A DNA stretch of 64,000 nucleotides from Prostheceraeus crozeri (GCA_907163375.1 CAJQUW010011508.1:434001-498000), one strand, 5' to 3'; positions 38,786-52,321 are shown, numbered from the stretch's first letter. The notes: a model not told the origin generated them from the letters alone. Numbers and translations are program-made.

Positions 38786-39680
38786 CAGTGTTTCGCAAAC
38801 TAGGTTTTTCCGGCTGAAGCATGACGTGCCACCGGTCGACTCGATCCAAAAAATTTGGGTTTTGCGGCCGAAAGGCCTGATTTATGAGTTCTCATGTCCT
38901 TCATTTCAATCAGAAGTGGGAATTATGAGGTCTGAATTTATTTATTGATTGTATCGAATCGTTGAAATCTGAATTTAAAACAAGATTTAATGAATTTAGA
39001 TCCCAGAAATTGTTTTTCACATTTCTGACTGATCCGTGGGTGGTTCAACCAGATGAATTGATCGCATGCGCGCCATTTGTATCTACGGAAGCTCTTCCAC
39101 AATGTCAATTGGAGCTGATTGAATTGCAAGCAAATGACGTATTAGAGCGAATGCACTGCAGCTTGGAGTAGTTTCTCAATTCCGGAAAAAGTTCACAAAA
39201 ATCCACGCAATGTTAGCACGATTGTCAGTTCCGAGCTTGGATCCACATTCGTATACGAACAAACATTTTAGTCGCTTAATTATGGAAAAAATAAAGACGG
39301 AAATCGACTTTCATGCGAGCACACTTCGGATCTAATCAAAGCTGTGGTAGCAAATTTCGAACCTAATTTCATTGTTCTGAAATTCAAGTGCATCCATCAC
39401 ATTGATATTCTTTCTGTGATAAATTGCTCGTATAATTCGTTCGTTCAATCAATGATTGTCTTCTGTCTAATGAATACTTAAGTCTATTGAAATCTTTTAA
39501 TTTGTTTAAAGTCTAGTAATAAAATTATAGTTCGGGGATCCAAAAATTGAATGATGCAAATATAATAGTAGTTTTGATACTATCATGCGTATATAGAGTA
39601 TGATAATTCTAAAATGCGGCCGGAACGAAAAGTATCTACCTGACTTTGGCCGGAAAGGGTTCAAAGTTCGCGGAACCCTG
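38786..39680 (+). mobile_element. hAT element with perfect 8-bp TSD
   Basis: The 895-bp element begins CAGTGTTTCGCAAACT and ends AGTTCGCGGAACCCTG, imperfect inverted repeats (13 of 16 positions) of clear hAT style. It is flanked by identical 8-bp copies ACTAAAAG at 38778-38785 and 39681-39688. It carries a plus-strand transposase C-terminal remnant. Internal deletion has removed most of the transposase. Confidence 0.9.
38926..39400 (+). pseudogene. hAT transposase C-terminal remnant (ZBED/GTF2IRD2-like)
   Basis: The frame containing 38962-39171 reads 'EFKTRFNEFRSQKLFFTFL', 'DPWVV' and 'QLELIELQANDVLE', matching the region before the dimerisation domain of ZBED5/SCAND3/GTF2IRD2-type hAT transposases. 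After a stop at 39169-39171 and frameshifts, 'SELGSTFVYEQTF', 'LNYGKNKDGNRLS' and 'EHTSDLIKAV' follow, which correspond to the hATC dimerisation domain (..FGSTY.CE..FS..N..KSK.R..L...HL...L). It lacks the catalytic core and is not functional. Confidence 0.8.
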
Positions 39681-42600
39681 ACTAAAAGCATTAAATGTCA
39701 TCTGATAAAATTCTAATAATTCAAATATAAAGTAAATCGCTCTTTGCTTAATTAGGGAAATCACTTTGTCCACAATTAGCATGATGTCTGGGGAAAATCA
39801 AAATGCGTTTTATAGAAAATGTAATAGGTGCATGTCACGGTGTCAATAACTCCACTTTAATTCGAATTAAGGAATCGCATTTCATTCGAATAGCCACATT
39901 TTTCCAGTACAAGTCATAATATATCACTTAATGAGCGAACTGCTTTCTAAAGTGCTCAGAAAAGAATCAAATTTTTGAACTTTTGGAAAGTTGAAATAGC
40001 CAACTTTGAGCTCTCATGTGAAAGTTAAGTATCTTATTTTTGCTATGCATGAATCGTTGTAATTGTCACTGTTCAAATAGTTAAATTCTGACATTCAGAA
40101 GATCAATGTAATTGAACAATTCACCAATTATTTAATGACCTATCTCCATAGTTTACATTATATCATAGAAGTCTTTGTCATGTTTGTAAGGAAGGAATGC
40201 TATCAGTCGATTTCTTACATTGATGCTGACCATTCACAAATCAAGTGAACTATTGTCTCCAGCTTTTGATAATATGATATTTATTGCCTCTTGCAAATGG
40301 AAGAATGTGATTTAAATGCTTTTTGTCGATAAAGTAATACTTATAAGATATTCCTGCTAATCAGATTCTGAAGCTTGATATCACTATTTGTCAATTAGTG
40401 ATGTGGAGATTGTTTCTATTATCTGCGTATTGCTTTTCACACCATTGGCGTAACTTATAAATGTACTTGTCTCATGATAGTTTTCTCTAAATAGCGATGA
40501 AGAATGTCAGCTTTATTTCAGGTATTTCAGAGTATGTTTTAAAAATGAAAAATGCTCTGAAGTGTGCTGTTCTTCCAATTATTTGACACGTGTAATGTGG
40601 TATAAAGAATGAGACTGTTTTCTTTAAATTTCATTAAAATTAATGTTGCGTTAAAACATTCATTAGAAAATAATTCGTAGACATACATGAGGATTAGGAT
40701 TTATAAATTAATGAAAATGTCTTGATCTGTTGGCTTTTAACACTTGCAGTATCAGTTAATTAGCTTCTTTTTCTTACGAAAAAAACTTTTAAATAAAATA
40801 TGGGACTTAAATGAATAGAATATACATGCACTTCAATTTGAGTAAAGAGCTTCTAGAAATTTATGCAATGCGAGGCATTTAATAATCTACTGCATATAAA
40901 CCTTCATTTTCCCGCAGTCTGACAAGTAGCCAAGAGACAATTATGCCACAAGCTGTGTAAGTTCCTTTTTCTGAAGTGTCACATTGACCTATGACTTGAC
41001 TTTGCGATCTTCCAGTCATGACGGCTAGTTGAATCTCCCAGGGAATGTCATATTAAATCGAGCGGAATGGCATTCTGACTGAAACTATCACCACACTCCA
41101 TCAAAGTATGACCATGCCAGCAGTGTCTAAGCCAAGCCTATCCAGTGAGAGGTTTGTCTCACTTACACTCAATGCGATCGTTTTCATTCGCCTTTCATGT
41201 TAAAGAAAATTGTTTTGTGAAGAGGGGGTATGTGTTTCTCTTGTTTTCATGCTTGATGTCAATTATTTGCGTTCATGTTGAAAATATTAAATATTCTCGG
41301 ATAAAGCAAATTTGTAATAATGATGTAAAGTGAATTGGAGTCTAGCTCAGAAAAAACTCGACTTCTATGAATTTTCTTATCATCAAATAATGTAAGTTTT
41401 TGCAAAACTACTTGACATTTATGACAATTTTGGTTTCACTTATTATTAAGCCTTCAATATTGGTAAAATAAACAGATGAAATGTTCACCTTTTCAGGGCG
41501 TGAGTCACTCATATATGTAAATATATCGTTGTAACAGCTGTTTGTAATAAATGATCAATAATTTTGTCCTTAAGTTGCGCTTTATCTTATCAATTTCATT
41601 TCCACATTTTTGTCTTAGTTAGAATTCAATCTTGCGTAGAAAATCGGTTTTATTGTTCATTCTTCCGTGATAGAGAAGCTCTTGATCACGCTGTGTCCCA
41701 TCTGATCTTGCCTGTGTACACATGATAGGCATAAAGTAATGTAATTAGGACTCCGGTGATGATTTATTAAGACTTCATCTCACATCTCCTGCGTCCATCC
41801 TTTTATGAATGAAAAGTATGTAGGAAGGCCAATTACGAGTACAACTTTTCACTTTCATCCAAATTTGAATGGCATTGCTGCTGTTGTTAAGCTTTGTATA
41901 CAGGACGAATGAAGCAATGAATAATTGATTTATCACAGCCTCTTTGTTATGTTGGTGGTCAGTGGTATGATGCTTTAGTGATTAAAATCATAATAATCCT
42001 TTTGTCCTTCCTAGCATGAATAGAAATGTCATATGTTTGCACATTGCTTTGTTAGCTCAGGCTTCAGGCAAACAGCTTGCTAAGATTTCAGGATCAACTG
42101 ACGCACAGCATGGACGGGAGGACAAGATAATGATAATTGAAGATTGCGATCAGCAGCATAGTGACAAATTATAATAGGCCTACATGTATAAAGCATGATG
42201 AATGGATTTGGTGAGGGAGGCAGTGAAGCATAAGTAAGCGTTTTGGTGCATTGGAAGGTGATTCTTAGCTGTCGTGAGGAACGTCACAGATTTGGATGGC
42301 GATCTGACATCTGCGGGTAGCCCCAGCCTGATCTTTGGGTCTAATTATAGATCCGTCCTTGTTAGCAATCTTAACTCTGCTCGGGCCTTTTATCTAAATG
42401 CAGACCCGTCCAGACCCTTATCCCTAATTAGGTGCGGTCTGACCCGCAAGTCTAATTCTAGGATCGCCCTTACCCTTCATTCTAGGCATGTCTTGATACC
42501 TAATTCTAATTGTCGGCTCTCAAAAGTTCACAACATTTAAACTAAATTCCAACGCCGTAGCCTCATTCACTGTGGCAGATCCTTGATGTATGCAGCATCA

Positions 42601-44645
42601 TCAAAAATCTTGAAGCTCATTATATTTACATTCGCAATTGTATTTCCTTTGTCAAATGAAAACAATGGTTAGCCAATGATGCTGAGAATGATTTAATTTA
42701 TTATCGTCTATCGGCCCTCTCAATGGCTACAGTGGTAAAGCTTACATATAGGCCCTTAGTTACAATTTAGGTTTTAACTTAAAAATATTCTAAGAAGGGT
42801 CTCACTGTCCTCCAATCGAAACCGGTTGAAGCTATTAGATTAATACCTGATTTGAAAAGACGTTCTCTATTTTCATGTAAAAACATAAAAAGAAGTCTTT
42901 CTATATCACCGCTAGACGCCGTGAAAGTTATATCTGCATGCAGACATAGAAGAAGGTGTGAACTGCTCACTGGTCAAAGGAATATCATTGCATCATCTTG
43001 CAATCTTCTTGCGTTTTGTAATTTGAAAAAACCTCCCTAACTTACTGCGTTCATATTGCTTCTTTGTTTCATGTTTGCTGCAATATGAATATCGTATGTA
43101 GCGTGAAACTCTAAGTATGCTCGGAGCAGTGCAAGGCATTCATTTTTTGATCATATATAATTTTTTGTCTCGTGTTGCATTTTGCATGATAGAAATACTT
43201 AGCTGAAGAGTATAAATTAGAATGAAACATCGAGTGCAACAGAAATATACTTGATTCTTGAAGGGGATTTACTTTGCTTTAACTTGAAGATGTTACTTGA
43301 AAATTGCTATGGTAGCAAAAATCATTTCTTTTGCTGGGGTAGCTCAGATTTACCTACATGCACTCAGCATTATATATATTTGAATACTGCACATGATTGC
43401 ATAGTTGATGCGTAGTTGCAGTCATTGCTAGGTCTACGCAATGCTTATGGTTTTGTACCAAGTCATCAATTCTAAGATGATTTCATATGACGTTCATGTA
43501 TGGGTCAAAGACACAATGAGATTTAGTCTTTCTTTATTGCCATTGAATTAGATAACCAACCGAAGGAACATGCTGCAGAAAAGCGCATGAAAATATCAAA
43601 TATTCCCACATGAACTTCGTATTATCTGAATTAAAATGGTCGAGCACCATAGCTAGAAATTCTAATGGTTTCACTTGTGAATCAAGCGGTCCCTGTAATG
43701 TTAGCAGCTAGAATTTGAGACAGTTTTCCTGATCAACCGAATTCTCTCCTGATTTTTCTGTGATACTGAGAACCAATTGATCTTACATAGGAATGAAATA
43801 TTTCAGTCTATTTACAGATATCGACTTCAAAAGGATATGCTTATTTGCGATCATTATCACAAATACAACTCCTGGGAATTAAATGTTCTTCTATGCGCTT
43901 GTTGATTAACATCATCTTATTGATAATGGAGTCTCACTCTACCGAAGCGTGCATAAAAAAAGAAACAGTCATTTTTTCATAACATTTCACAAGAGACTAA
44001 ATGAAGAATTAGCTTAAATTTCCGATGGAAATAGAGACTCAATGACACTATAAGGCCATTCGGTCATTCGACCTGACATAGCCATCATCATGGGAGGATC
44101 TAAAAGTAAAGATTACAATAGACAACAGTAATGAGAAAAGATGAAATTGATATAGAAAGATATAGAAAAAATCAATATTTTCAGACTCAAACCGACGTAT
44201 TCAAGTCATAATAATATTTATTCACATTTCTCAAAATAATGCTTGCAACTTTTACTAGTTTCTACTACCTAGAAATATAATTAAGAAACACTGTTAGAAA
44301 ATCCAACAAGGCCATTGGGAAAGGAATTCAAATTAGACATCACGTTGTGGATGTGACTCAAATTTTCATATCTATTGTTCGAGAAGAAAATTAAAAAAAT
44401 TGAAGCACGTACATGTATTGTATACATTGTCATTTTCAAGAAAAGCATGGACTGGTTGTAAAGCAATCCTTGTTTGTATTGAAAATGACTGTAGATATAG
44501 TTGAGGTGTATCGACAATTTTCACATTTTGTAGCACATTTGCTTCCTAAAAATCTTTTCAATATGTCTACATGCTAAGGCATTACTTCATAATGAATCCG
44601 TAAAAATATACGTCTCATATAAAAATATGCCTCATCATCATTTCA

Positions 44646-44690
44646 TTGTTGCCTCGAAAAGGGGTCTGGACCCGAAACGTCGGCTGCGTA
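44646..44690 (+). repeat. Penelope-type terminal motif, hammerhead-like relic
   Basis: GGGGTCTGGACCCGAAACGTCGG has a GGGTC-TG-GACCC stem followed by CGAAACGTC, the stem II and GAAAC parts of the hammerhead core found in Penelope-like elements. The expected upstream CTGATGA is changed to CCTCGAA, so it is inactive as written. Confidence 0.45.
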
Positions 44691-44834
44691 CATATCTTTA
44701 TTTTGAACAACTTTTCTTGTTGCATTAAAATTACTCGGGATAGATAATGTATATTTTTACTGATTGATTATGGTCCTCCCGCCATCAGCCATCTCACATT
44801 GCTTCATGAGAAGTTAAGGCGTAGCGGGCCTTCG

Positions 44835-45240
44835 TGCATCGATATTCGAACGGCGATGTTCAGATTAATTAAGAAATGGATAACAATCAGCATTGTGCTG
44901 CTTGCTAGATGTCAGGTGATTGTCGGCGTCAAATGTGTAATAGCTTTATTGAATGCTGCGTCCGGAAAGCATTAAATTTGCTGCGAAAATCGTAAGAATC
45001 CTTTTTGTCTATTTCATTGCTAAGCTAATGAATACTCGAGACGCGTCAATCACTATTCAAAAGCTACTTGTATTTCACAAAACAAACTGCTACTCCAGTC
45101 CACAATCAATGATTTATCTTGCCGTCTCATGTGGATCACCTCATATCTAACAAGCAGCACATTATCCAGCATCATTCACTTTTTCATCAATCTTCACTTC
45201 GAGTTTGCACACCGCCGTTCGAATATCGACCGTCGAAAGC
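44835..45240. repeat. long imperfect inverted repeat
   Basis: ATCGATATTCGAACGGCGATG at about 44838-44859 is inverted at about 45212-45232 (CCGTTCGAATATCGAC). Inside these, CATTGTGCTGCTTGCTAGATGTCAGGTGAT (44893-44922) is inverted at about 45128-45160. The pair of matching blocks at similar spacing indicates a decayed fold-back of about 400 bp. Confidence 0.6.
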
Positions 45241-45589
45241 GCTGGACTCATTGTGATGTTATATGTAAAATAATAATAATTTCTCTATTTTCATGTCATA
45301 GCACATTCGGACATGGCATTGCAGTTTGCACAATGAAAAGTAGCACATCTCTTCTGTAAGAAAACATGGAAAAACAAAATTACGGACAAAGCGTTCTTAA
45401 TGAAAGAGCAGCCATATCGAGATGTTATGTATTTCTTTCTCCTGCTTTGATTCCCTTGTCCACTCGTTATTGCGAATGGAATTCAAAGGATGAGAAGGAC
45501 ACAATGATTTTTTCGCTCAACTCACACCTTGGCCATCACAAAACTCTGCAAATTTCCTTTTCCAGGTAGTTTAAATATTCTGCACAAGC

Positions 45590-46110
45590 GATCTTCAAAC
45601 TTGATTAGATTCATCATGCGACAGTTTTTGATGCTACACCAGGCAGGGTATTCGTTGTTCGGAAATGATCTTATCATGGTGCAGTACGCACTCCATTGCT
45701 TTGTCTAGGCTGCTTTCACTTGACGCAGAGAATAACAACATGTAGACTCGTGCGAATTTTCGATAGGATACTGCAAGTATGAGTATTCCATGACAAATCG
45801 AAATCAATTGTAAGGCCTAACAACTTAGTAGTTGAGGATGCACCTTCAATGACGGAGTTGGAGTGAGGATCTTTCAATGGAGATAATGAAAGTGATCTTT
45901 TTGTCTGAAAGATCATTAATTTCATTTTTGTGTTGTTAAATGTCAATCCTTGTGATTGTGACCAAGAAACAATGTGATCCATTTAATGAGATAAGTGGTC
46001 ATCGATATCATCACGAACGAAATTTAGCAGCCACATGTCGTCGTCAAATTTTATCAATATGCTGTTTTGATATCGGGGCAATAGACAGTCCATTTCTTCT
46101 CAACCAGGAG
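45590..46110 (-). pseudogene. non-LTR RT fragment
   Basis: The minus-strand frame 45982-45716 reads 'WSQSQGLTFNNTKMKLMIF', 'LKDPHSNSVIEGASSTTKLL', then 'LGLTIDFDLSWNTH' and 'ILSKIRTSL', the typical post-active-site region of jockey/CR1-like RTs. Upstream, in another frame, 'IKFDDDMWLLNFV' (about 46030-46070) looks like a degraded YADD active site region. Downstream 'TMIRSFPNNEYPAW' near 45660 continues the family order. Frameshifts and stops occur between blocks. Confidence 0.7.
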
Positions 46111-49100
46111 ACACGAAATTCCGAGTCAGAATACTCCCAACATTATGTACATACAAGTATATTAATTATGCTCTTGATAGCTGAAATTCGTGAATGCTAC
46201 TGCCATAATTGAATCAATTTTATTATGATTTTTATGTTTTCGTTTGAATGTGAGATAAGTATTGAATTTGTACATCTTTATAAGGCGTTATCTTCTCTTA
46301 ATTTAGATATTCCCATGATGATACAATCTGCACTTTTACTTTGATCACTTCACAATAACATTCAACAAACAAATAAATTGTAGGGAGATGGGATTTCTGC
46401 AATTCTACTGCATGTAGTGTGAGATTTTGTTCCATGAGATGAGCGTGTGTTTCAGAGAGGTTTTGAATGAGTGTATCTTATGTACAGTTGGTTTGCAATC
46501 CTTGACGCTGTGTTAAGTATTTCTTCTAATATGTGTAATGTTTGATTGTGCGATTGGAGGTGTCATGTGGTGTAACCTTATTCCAAGATGGGGCGAATTG
46601 TCGCAAAACGCTTGTTCTCAAGGGTAGATTTTTCAAAATTATCGCGAAGCTCAGCAGACATAGCAGGTATTCTGCTTTATGAAGCAAAAGTGCAGCTGGG
46701 AAATATGAAATGTCTTGTATTATTTTGTCAAGTACGCTTTAGGACTCGCACCATGTGCCCATTGTTTTTCTTTCATACTTTAATTTCTTATTGCAGCTCA
46801 TTCAATGTTCAAGAATTTGTTACGATGTAAAAGATTAAACACAAATGTGACGCTTGATAAAATGTCTTCGTGAAAATGCTGGCAATGTCAATTTGTTAGT
46901 TAATCATTATGAAGAACAGCTGTGTGTGAGTCTGTCACTGCAATCGAATCAAACCTTGCATATTAATGCATTTGAATGAATTTTACATACTCATTTTGTT
47001 AGTAGGATTCTTCTTCCAATGCTCTCATACTTCATACAAACCCGTTCTTGCGTTTTTGCGACACGATTAATTATGAAGTATTATATTTTGCTGCTTGATT
47101 TATCATGCACTCAAACTTTGTTTTTGCCCCTATCTGTAGAATTTAATTTGATGATAATCTTTTACCAATATGAGAGTGGAATAATTCATCAAATAAATGG
47201 AAATATCATAAAAACAAAATTATTCTCAAAAATGGGTCGTCCAAAAGCTTTTACGCCTTTGGACTATCGGCTATAAATGAAACAAATAGCCACAATAATG
47301 AAGGAAACCATATTCATGGGGCTTATAGAGGTTATCTAGAATAGTCTGGCCAAATTTGATAGTCTAGTAGGATAGAATAGATAGATAGATAGTCTAGATA
47401 GAATAGTCTGGCTCATACTTCGTATGACCTCTCTTTGCTGAAATACAAGCATTCAAGTTGACTGAATGTATCAGATAGATATCAGAGGAACTTTTATTGT
47501 TGTCTGATATCATAGTTGGCATAATTTCTCTGCAGCATAAGGCTTCAGTCTGACGTAGAATTTGTTGATCAATAAGTAGAGGAAGTCGAATATTCGCTAA
47601 ATTCTGCGTCTTGAGAAAGTTAGAATGATTTATGAACGGGTCTGTCTTAAAAAATACCTGAAAATGTTAGTGTTGTTGCAAGGTTTATTAGTTTTAAGGT
47701 CTCATGTTCCCTGTTTTAAAACATCGCTGCACTGTCTTCAGATTTGAGATCCGACAGAATCGATGAGCCAGCTTAGTTAGAAATTACCTTAGTTAAATGA
47801 GCAATTAGCTTAGTTAATATTACTCAATAAATTAACATTAAAATATTGTTTGCACTTGCTTGCACTTTACACAGAAAAGCTTACAGAAAGATAATAGCTT
47901 ATCTCTTCCTTCATCTAAATATGTCAGCTTGGATTTCGATTCTATTCGTAAGCGCAATGTATTACTAGCTCAGTCAAAGTGGTGGACATATTTCTACTGG
48001 CTGTTACTGTCTGTTTTGAAATTGTGAGACTTGGCTAAGTATCAGAACTTCTGCGAGTGCGGGGTTTTCTGTACTGAGACAAAAAATGAGATTGAATAAC
48101 AAGCTCTGTATTTTTGAAAACGAAAGATAAGATTTTGCTGCAAGTTTTAAATAATGAACAGAAATAAAAAAACGATATGCGTGATATGTTAAATGAATCC
48201 TGTAGTATACCTGGTTCATTAAACTTCATCTCACATTTTCATGGTTGAGCGAACATTGATCTTGAAATACACAGTATTTACAGGGCTCCAATTCTAATTT
48301 TAACCTATCTGACTTCTTTTAAAAGTACGTCCAACGTTCACTGTCTGCGTTGATGCAAGTCAGTAATAAAATGATAAAATATTCGGATCTTTCAACTATT
48401 CATCGCCGAACCTGCACTTTACTCCAATTTCTGATGGGCAAACTAATTGAGCCGAATACAATCATGAAAGTCATTTATTCCATATTCCGAGAAAATGGAA
48501 AGCCGGTATCAGTGTCTTACCCTTCGTGCATGCGAGAATTGAAGAAACCTGACATTGTAAATCTTTTAAGTATTTGACAGCTTATTTTAATTCAGTTTTC
48601 TTTTCTTGTCTGATACTATCGTTTCGAATCCCATGGGTTACACGTGTACATGTCCAATATACGTGTACCAAGGCAAGTCGAAAATTTGTGTTTTAAGAAA
48701 TCTTCGCCAATTTTTATCTAAATGAGTGCTGCTCAACACTATTTATTGGTTTAAGCTTTGGAGAAAGTGAACTATTGCAAAAACGACAAAATCGCCGTCA
48801 TCGTATAATTTGCGGGATTGAATGCTGTTGTGGAAGCTAGGTTTGAAACGCTCCATTTACGCTGATAAAAGTTATCTATATACATGTAAAGTTCTTTGAG
48901 AATACACTGTCACCAAAAGTCATTATCGTTCAAAAACTCATGTTTATATCCTTTATTTATTTAACAACGATTGATGAAAACCTTATACATCAGGATCAAA
49001 TGACAGAATTGATTGACTAAATAAGATATTGAAACATTTATTTGTCGCAAGGATCTACTTGAAGTCCTTTCAATGTAACACAATGCTTTACCTCATGCTT

Positions 49101-49520
49101 TGACAATGCTGTCAGTGATACATTTCCTGAATGTCTAAAGAATAATCGTAGCAATTTTCTAATGCCACATGTACAAAAAAACCGTACGGGAACCGTGTTC
49201 TCCCCTAGATGCATCAATCTCTACAACAGTAAAAGCAGAACATGATGCGTTTATATATTTTCTTTCAGTGTTTTGCTAAGCACATTGTTAATTGAATATT
49301 GTGAATTTCGCCATATTTTACCAGCTTAAAAATATGAATGTTTATAAAAGCATGATTTTCATTACGAAAATGAATTCGCATTATTCTTGTACATTATCAG
49401 ATATGTTGCAAGTTTGATTGCGTCCAGTTATCAATTTTCGGAAACTATCTACCGAACGATTACATATTTCATCCGAACATTTTCTACTGTAAAATATTCA
49501 TGTTATTCTATTCATTTTAG

Positions 49521-49682
49521 ATTGGCGGAATGACATGCAGTTCGTGCGTTCATCATATTGAAACTCATCTGCGAGACCAACGGGGCATCATTGAAGCGTC
49601 CGTAGCTTTGGCTACTCATAAAGGTGTCTTCACGTATGATACAGAGCAAACAGGACCCCGAGACATCATCGATCATATAAAG
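49521..49682 (+). CDS. ATP7: ATP7 copper ATPase, exon with HMA copper motif
   Basis: The exon begins '[20 protein letters not shown]' and continues through '[19 protein letters not shown]' to 'RDIIDHIK'. This is the first two thirds of the HMA domain nearest to the membrane. Acceptor CATTTTAG (phase 0) and donor GTCAGT at 49683 (phase 0). The domain is completed by 'SLGFEAELC' at the start of the next exon. Confidence 0.95.
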
Positions 49683-50639
49683 GTCAGTCTAGCCTCTGTG
49701 TATCACTCACTTATTCACCTTGAGCTCAGTCATCGCTGTCGCATCCAAGCTAATTTGCACCAGGGATTGTACACCAAAGATTTTGTACGAACCTCGGTAA
49801 CTATAATGATAATTATAACAATGATATATTAAGAATTAGTCATTTACTGCATAATATATAACATGACAGCGCAATTACTTGAAATGATGAAATGTAGTGT
49901 GAATACGCGAGACATCGCGGAAATTGCTCCTGATAGTCAGTAACGGGTGCCTTGATGATTAACTATTCGACATATTGATGAGCTTTTTCATCACTTACGT
50001 TTTAGGATATTTTTTCACATTTAAGTTGTCTTATTTGCTAATTGTTGGAAGTAAAAGTAAAGAAGTCAAATGTCTACTCAGTCGGGGACTCAAAACAAAA
50101 TAATTGTCTCCAGATTTCAATGTTTGATTTGGGTTTGATTTTTTTAATCTAAAATCTCGGAAATTTTATTAACCAAACAAAAACCAATTCACTATTGTTT
50201 TAGCCAAACTTTGATTCTTGCAATTTGCAATTACATAATCATGGAAATGTATCAGTCGTGTCATGCAACATGAATCATTGTGTATGGAAGTGTAACTAGG
50301 TGCAATGTTTTTACTCGAAGTTTTATCACAAACGAAAAGCTAATTCGTTCCTGCTTTCGAGAAAATGTCACAGAATGTAGAATTTAACATTGACGCTCCT
50401 TTAAGGCATTACCTCATTTTCATCAACCTTAAGGCCTTACTTTCCTATCTGATTTGTAACTCATATAGCTGTGTGGAGGAGTTGACTTGCTCTTACTCTT
50501 AGTCCTCGTTTTTGTCCCTTCTTCCTCAGTTTGAGGGTCGGACAGCTGGGGAGTTAAGTTTCACAATATACCGAAATGAGGTTGAAGAAGACACATTATA
50601 AGGACACCATATTTAATGTGCTTCCGCAAGTAAATTGTC

Positions 50640-50778
50640 TCATATAATTATATAATTAATATATTATATATAATTATAACATAAAATATTATATATAATT
50701 ACAATATAAAATATTATATAAATATTATTAATCTGATTAATAATTATAAGATATATAATTATCATATAATAATTGTCT
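50640..50778. repeat. AT-only low-complexity tract
   Basis: About 140 bp built almost entirely of ATATAATTAT-type words, located about 100 bp before the next ATP7 splice acceptor. It is likely a microsatellite-like expansion. The rest of intron 49683-50868 has no supported feature. Confidence 0.8.
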
Positions 50779-50868
50779 CATGTTGGATAGTTTTACACCT
50801 GATCACATTCTTAGAAGTGGGGGATGCAATTTAACCAAGGTGACAGTCTTATTTGCTTTTCTTTGCAG

Positions 50869-51144
50869 TCGCTGGGCTTCGAGGCTGAATTATGTGATGG
50901 AAGTAACCGGCAGGACGTGGACTATATCACAACCACGACTCGGAAGTGGCGCGCATCTTTCTTGTTCTCCCTCATATTTGGTGTTCCCACAATGATTTGC
51001 ATGATGGTTTTTATGTTTGCCTTTGGTCACACACCCCCAGCTATGGCCCCGAACAGCACTCATACAGGCGGCGGGCCGCCTATGGTTACTGCAGGGTTAT
51101 CGTGGGAGAACCTGATTATCTTCATACTTGCCACTCCAGTACAG
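50869..51144 (+). CDS. ATP7: ATP7 copper ATPase, exon with first membrane helices
   Basis: This exon finishes the last HMA domain ('SLGFEAELCDGS'), crosses a short linker ending 'TTTRKWRASFLFSL', and encodes the first transmembrane helix 'IFGVPTMICMMVFMFAFG'. A luminal loop rich in proline, glycine and histidine follows, then 'WENLIIFILATPVQ', the start of the second helix. Acceptor TTTGCAG and donor GTTTGT at 51145, both phase 0. The order matches the ATP7A/ATP7B family. Confidence 0.95.
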
Positions 51145-51439
51145 GTTTGTGAGGTCCAGTTCAGATTCCATGAATGCATGTTCTGATTTTAATGTGACCG
51201 CATCAGGGTGCACTAATATGTGCATAAATTATGAACGAATTTCGAAATTTCACATGAGAGATACCTCGTATGGAAAAATAATCCTTTCATGTACGATTCT
51301 TACAAGAGTTACAAATTCATTGAATTTGAAAGAATTACAAATGTTTCTTGTATGACTCTTAGAATGCATGACTTTCATTCTATTTCCATACATGAAAAGT
51401 AAACAAAATTTCTTAAAATGTTATAAAGCATGCGAAAAC

Positions 51440-51665
51440 TGCATGAAGTACTGGCGTTATTCACAATATGAAATCACATGAAATTCACAGTTCTCAGAAT
51501 TTCATGAAAAATATAAGAAATTCATAAAACATTCGGAACATGAAATCATATGAGCTTCTTAGATCCTAGAATTGTGTAAAGTTCACATAGTATTCATCAT
51601 ATGAAATCATGCGAATTTCTCAACTGCTCTAATTTCATGAAAAATGTATGAAATTCATGTAAGAT
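51440..51665. repeat. degenerate tandem array in ATP7 intron
   Basis: About three imperfect units of roughly 65-75 bp, each beginning with an ATGAAATCAYATGA-type word (about 51468, 51540 and 51599) and containing TTTCATGAAAAATATA-type palindromic pieces. The copies are diverged. The remaining intron 51145-51856 is otherwise featureless. Confidence 0.5.
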
Positions 51666-51856
51666 AAGATGAATTATATAAGATAGCTATATAGATATCT
51701 TAGTAGTCTCTACATAAACATAGGACAATAGCGATGTGCGTTCGTAGAAATCAGTTGTGCCATTTATTCTGCAGTTTGTGTAAATAATAAGCGGAAAGGG
51801 TATACTACGTGCATTTATTATTGCTAGTTTCATTCATTTTAATATTATCTTTTCAG

Positions 51857-52090
51857 TTCTTCGGCGGACGATATTTTTATATTCAAGCGTTCAAAGCTTT
51901 GCGACACGGGACGACCAATATGGACGTTTTAATTGTCATGGCCACGTCAATCGCTTACACGTACTCTGTCATCGTTGTGGTCGTTGCAATGGCCATGCAG
52001 TCTAACCACAGTCCCAAAACATTTTTCGAGACTACTCCAATGCTTATGGTATTCATTTCCTTAGGAAGGTGGTTAGAGCACATAGCGAAG
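51857..52090 (+). CDS. ATP7: ATP7 copper ATPase, exon with TM2-TM4 region
   Basis: The exon reads '[18 protein letters not shown]', '[19 protein letters not shown]', a hydrophobic valine-rich helix, then '[19 protein letters not shown]' and 'HIAK'. These are the diagnostic P1B copper-ATPase segments FxGGxxFYxxAxKALRxxxxNMDVLIxxAT and FFxTxxMLxxFxxLGRWLE. Acceptor TTTTCAG, donor GTAAGA at 52091, both phase 0. Confidence 0.96.
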
Positions 52091-52321
52091 GTAAGATATA
52101 AGTTTTTTTTGGAAAATGTTTTTTGACATCTCTCCCGCTTAGCGGAATTATCACATAATTATTCATAGCATGCTGCATCATATTGTAACAGATATTATTA
52201 TTTTCATTGATTTATAGATGTGCGTGTACTTAAAGATGAATCTAAAATCCCCCTGCCATTGAAGTGAAATATGTCATCGGTCTCACTTGTTCAACTTACT
52301 TATGTAATTGATGTTTTTTAG

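Larger units (their letters stand above)
30844..49520 (+). other. ATP7 intron (18.7 kb)
   Basis: The intron starts GTGAGT and ends TTCATTTTAG. Its contents are listed separately: a long non-LTR RT pseudogene, fold-backs at 36218, 37612 and 37854, a hAT element at 38786, a Penelope-type terminal motif near 44646 and an RT fragment at 45590. In 30844-32800, 35390-36210, 39690-44640 and 46115-49520 I see no gene. A patch at 42260-42540 is less AT-rich and has repeated TCTAATT motifs, but no family was recognised. A short GATA-type repeat lies at about 47378-47400. Confidence 0.8.

Noticed and set aside
42274-42540. 88-codon plus-strand frame
   Set aside because: No domain or splice context; the underlying sequence is repetitive, so the open frame is likely by chance.
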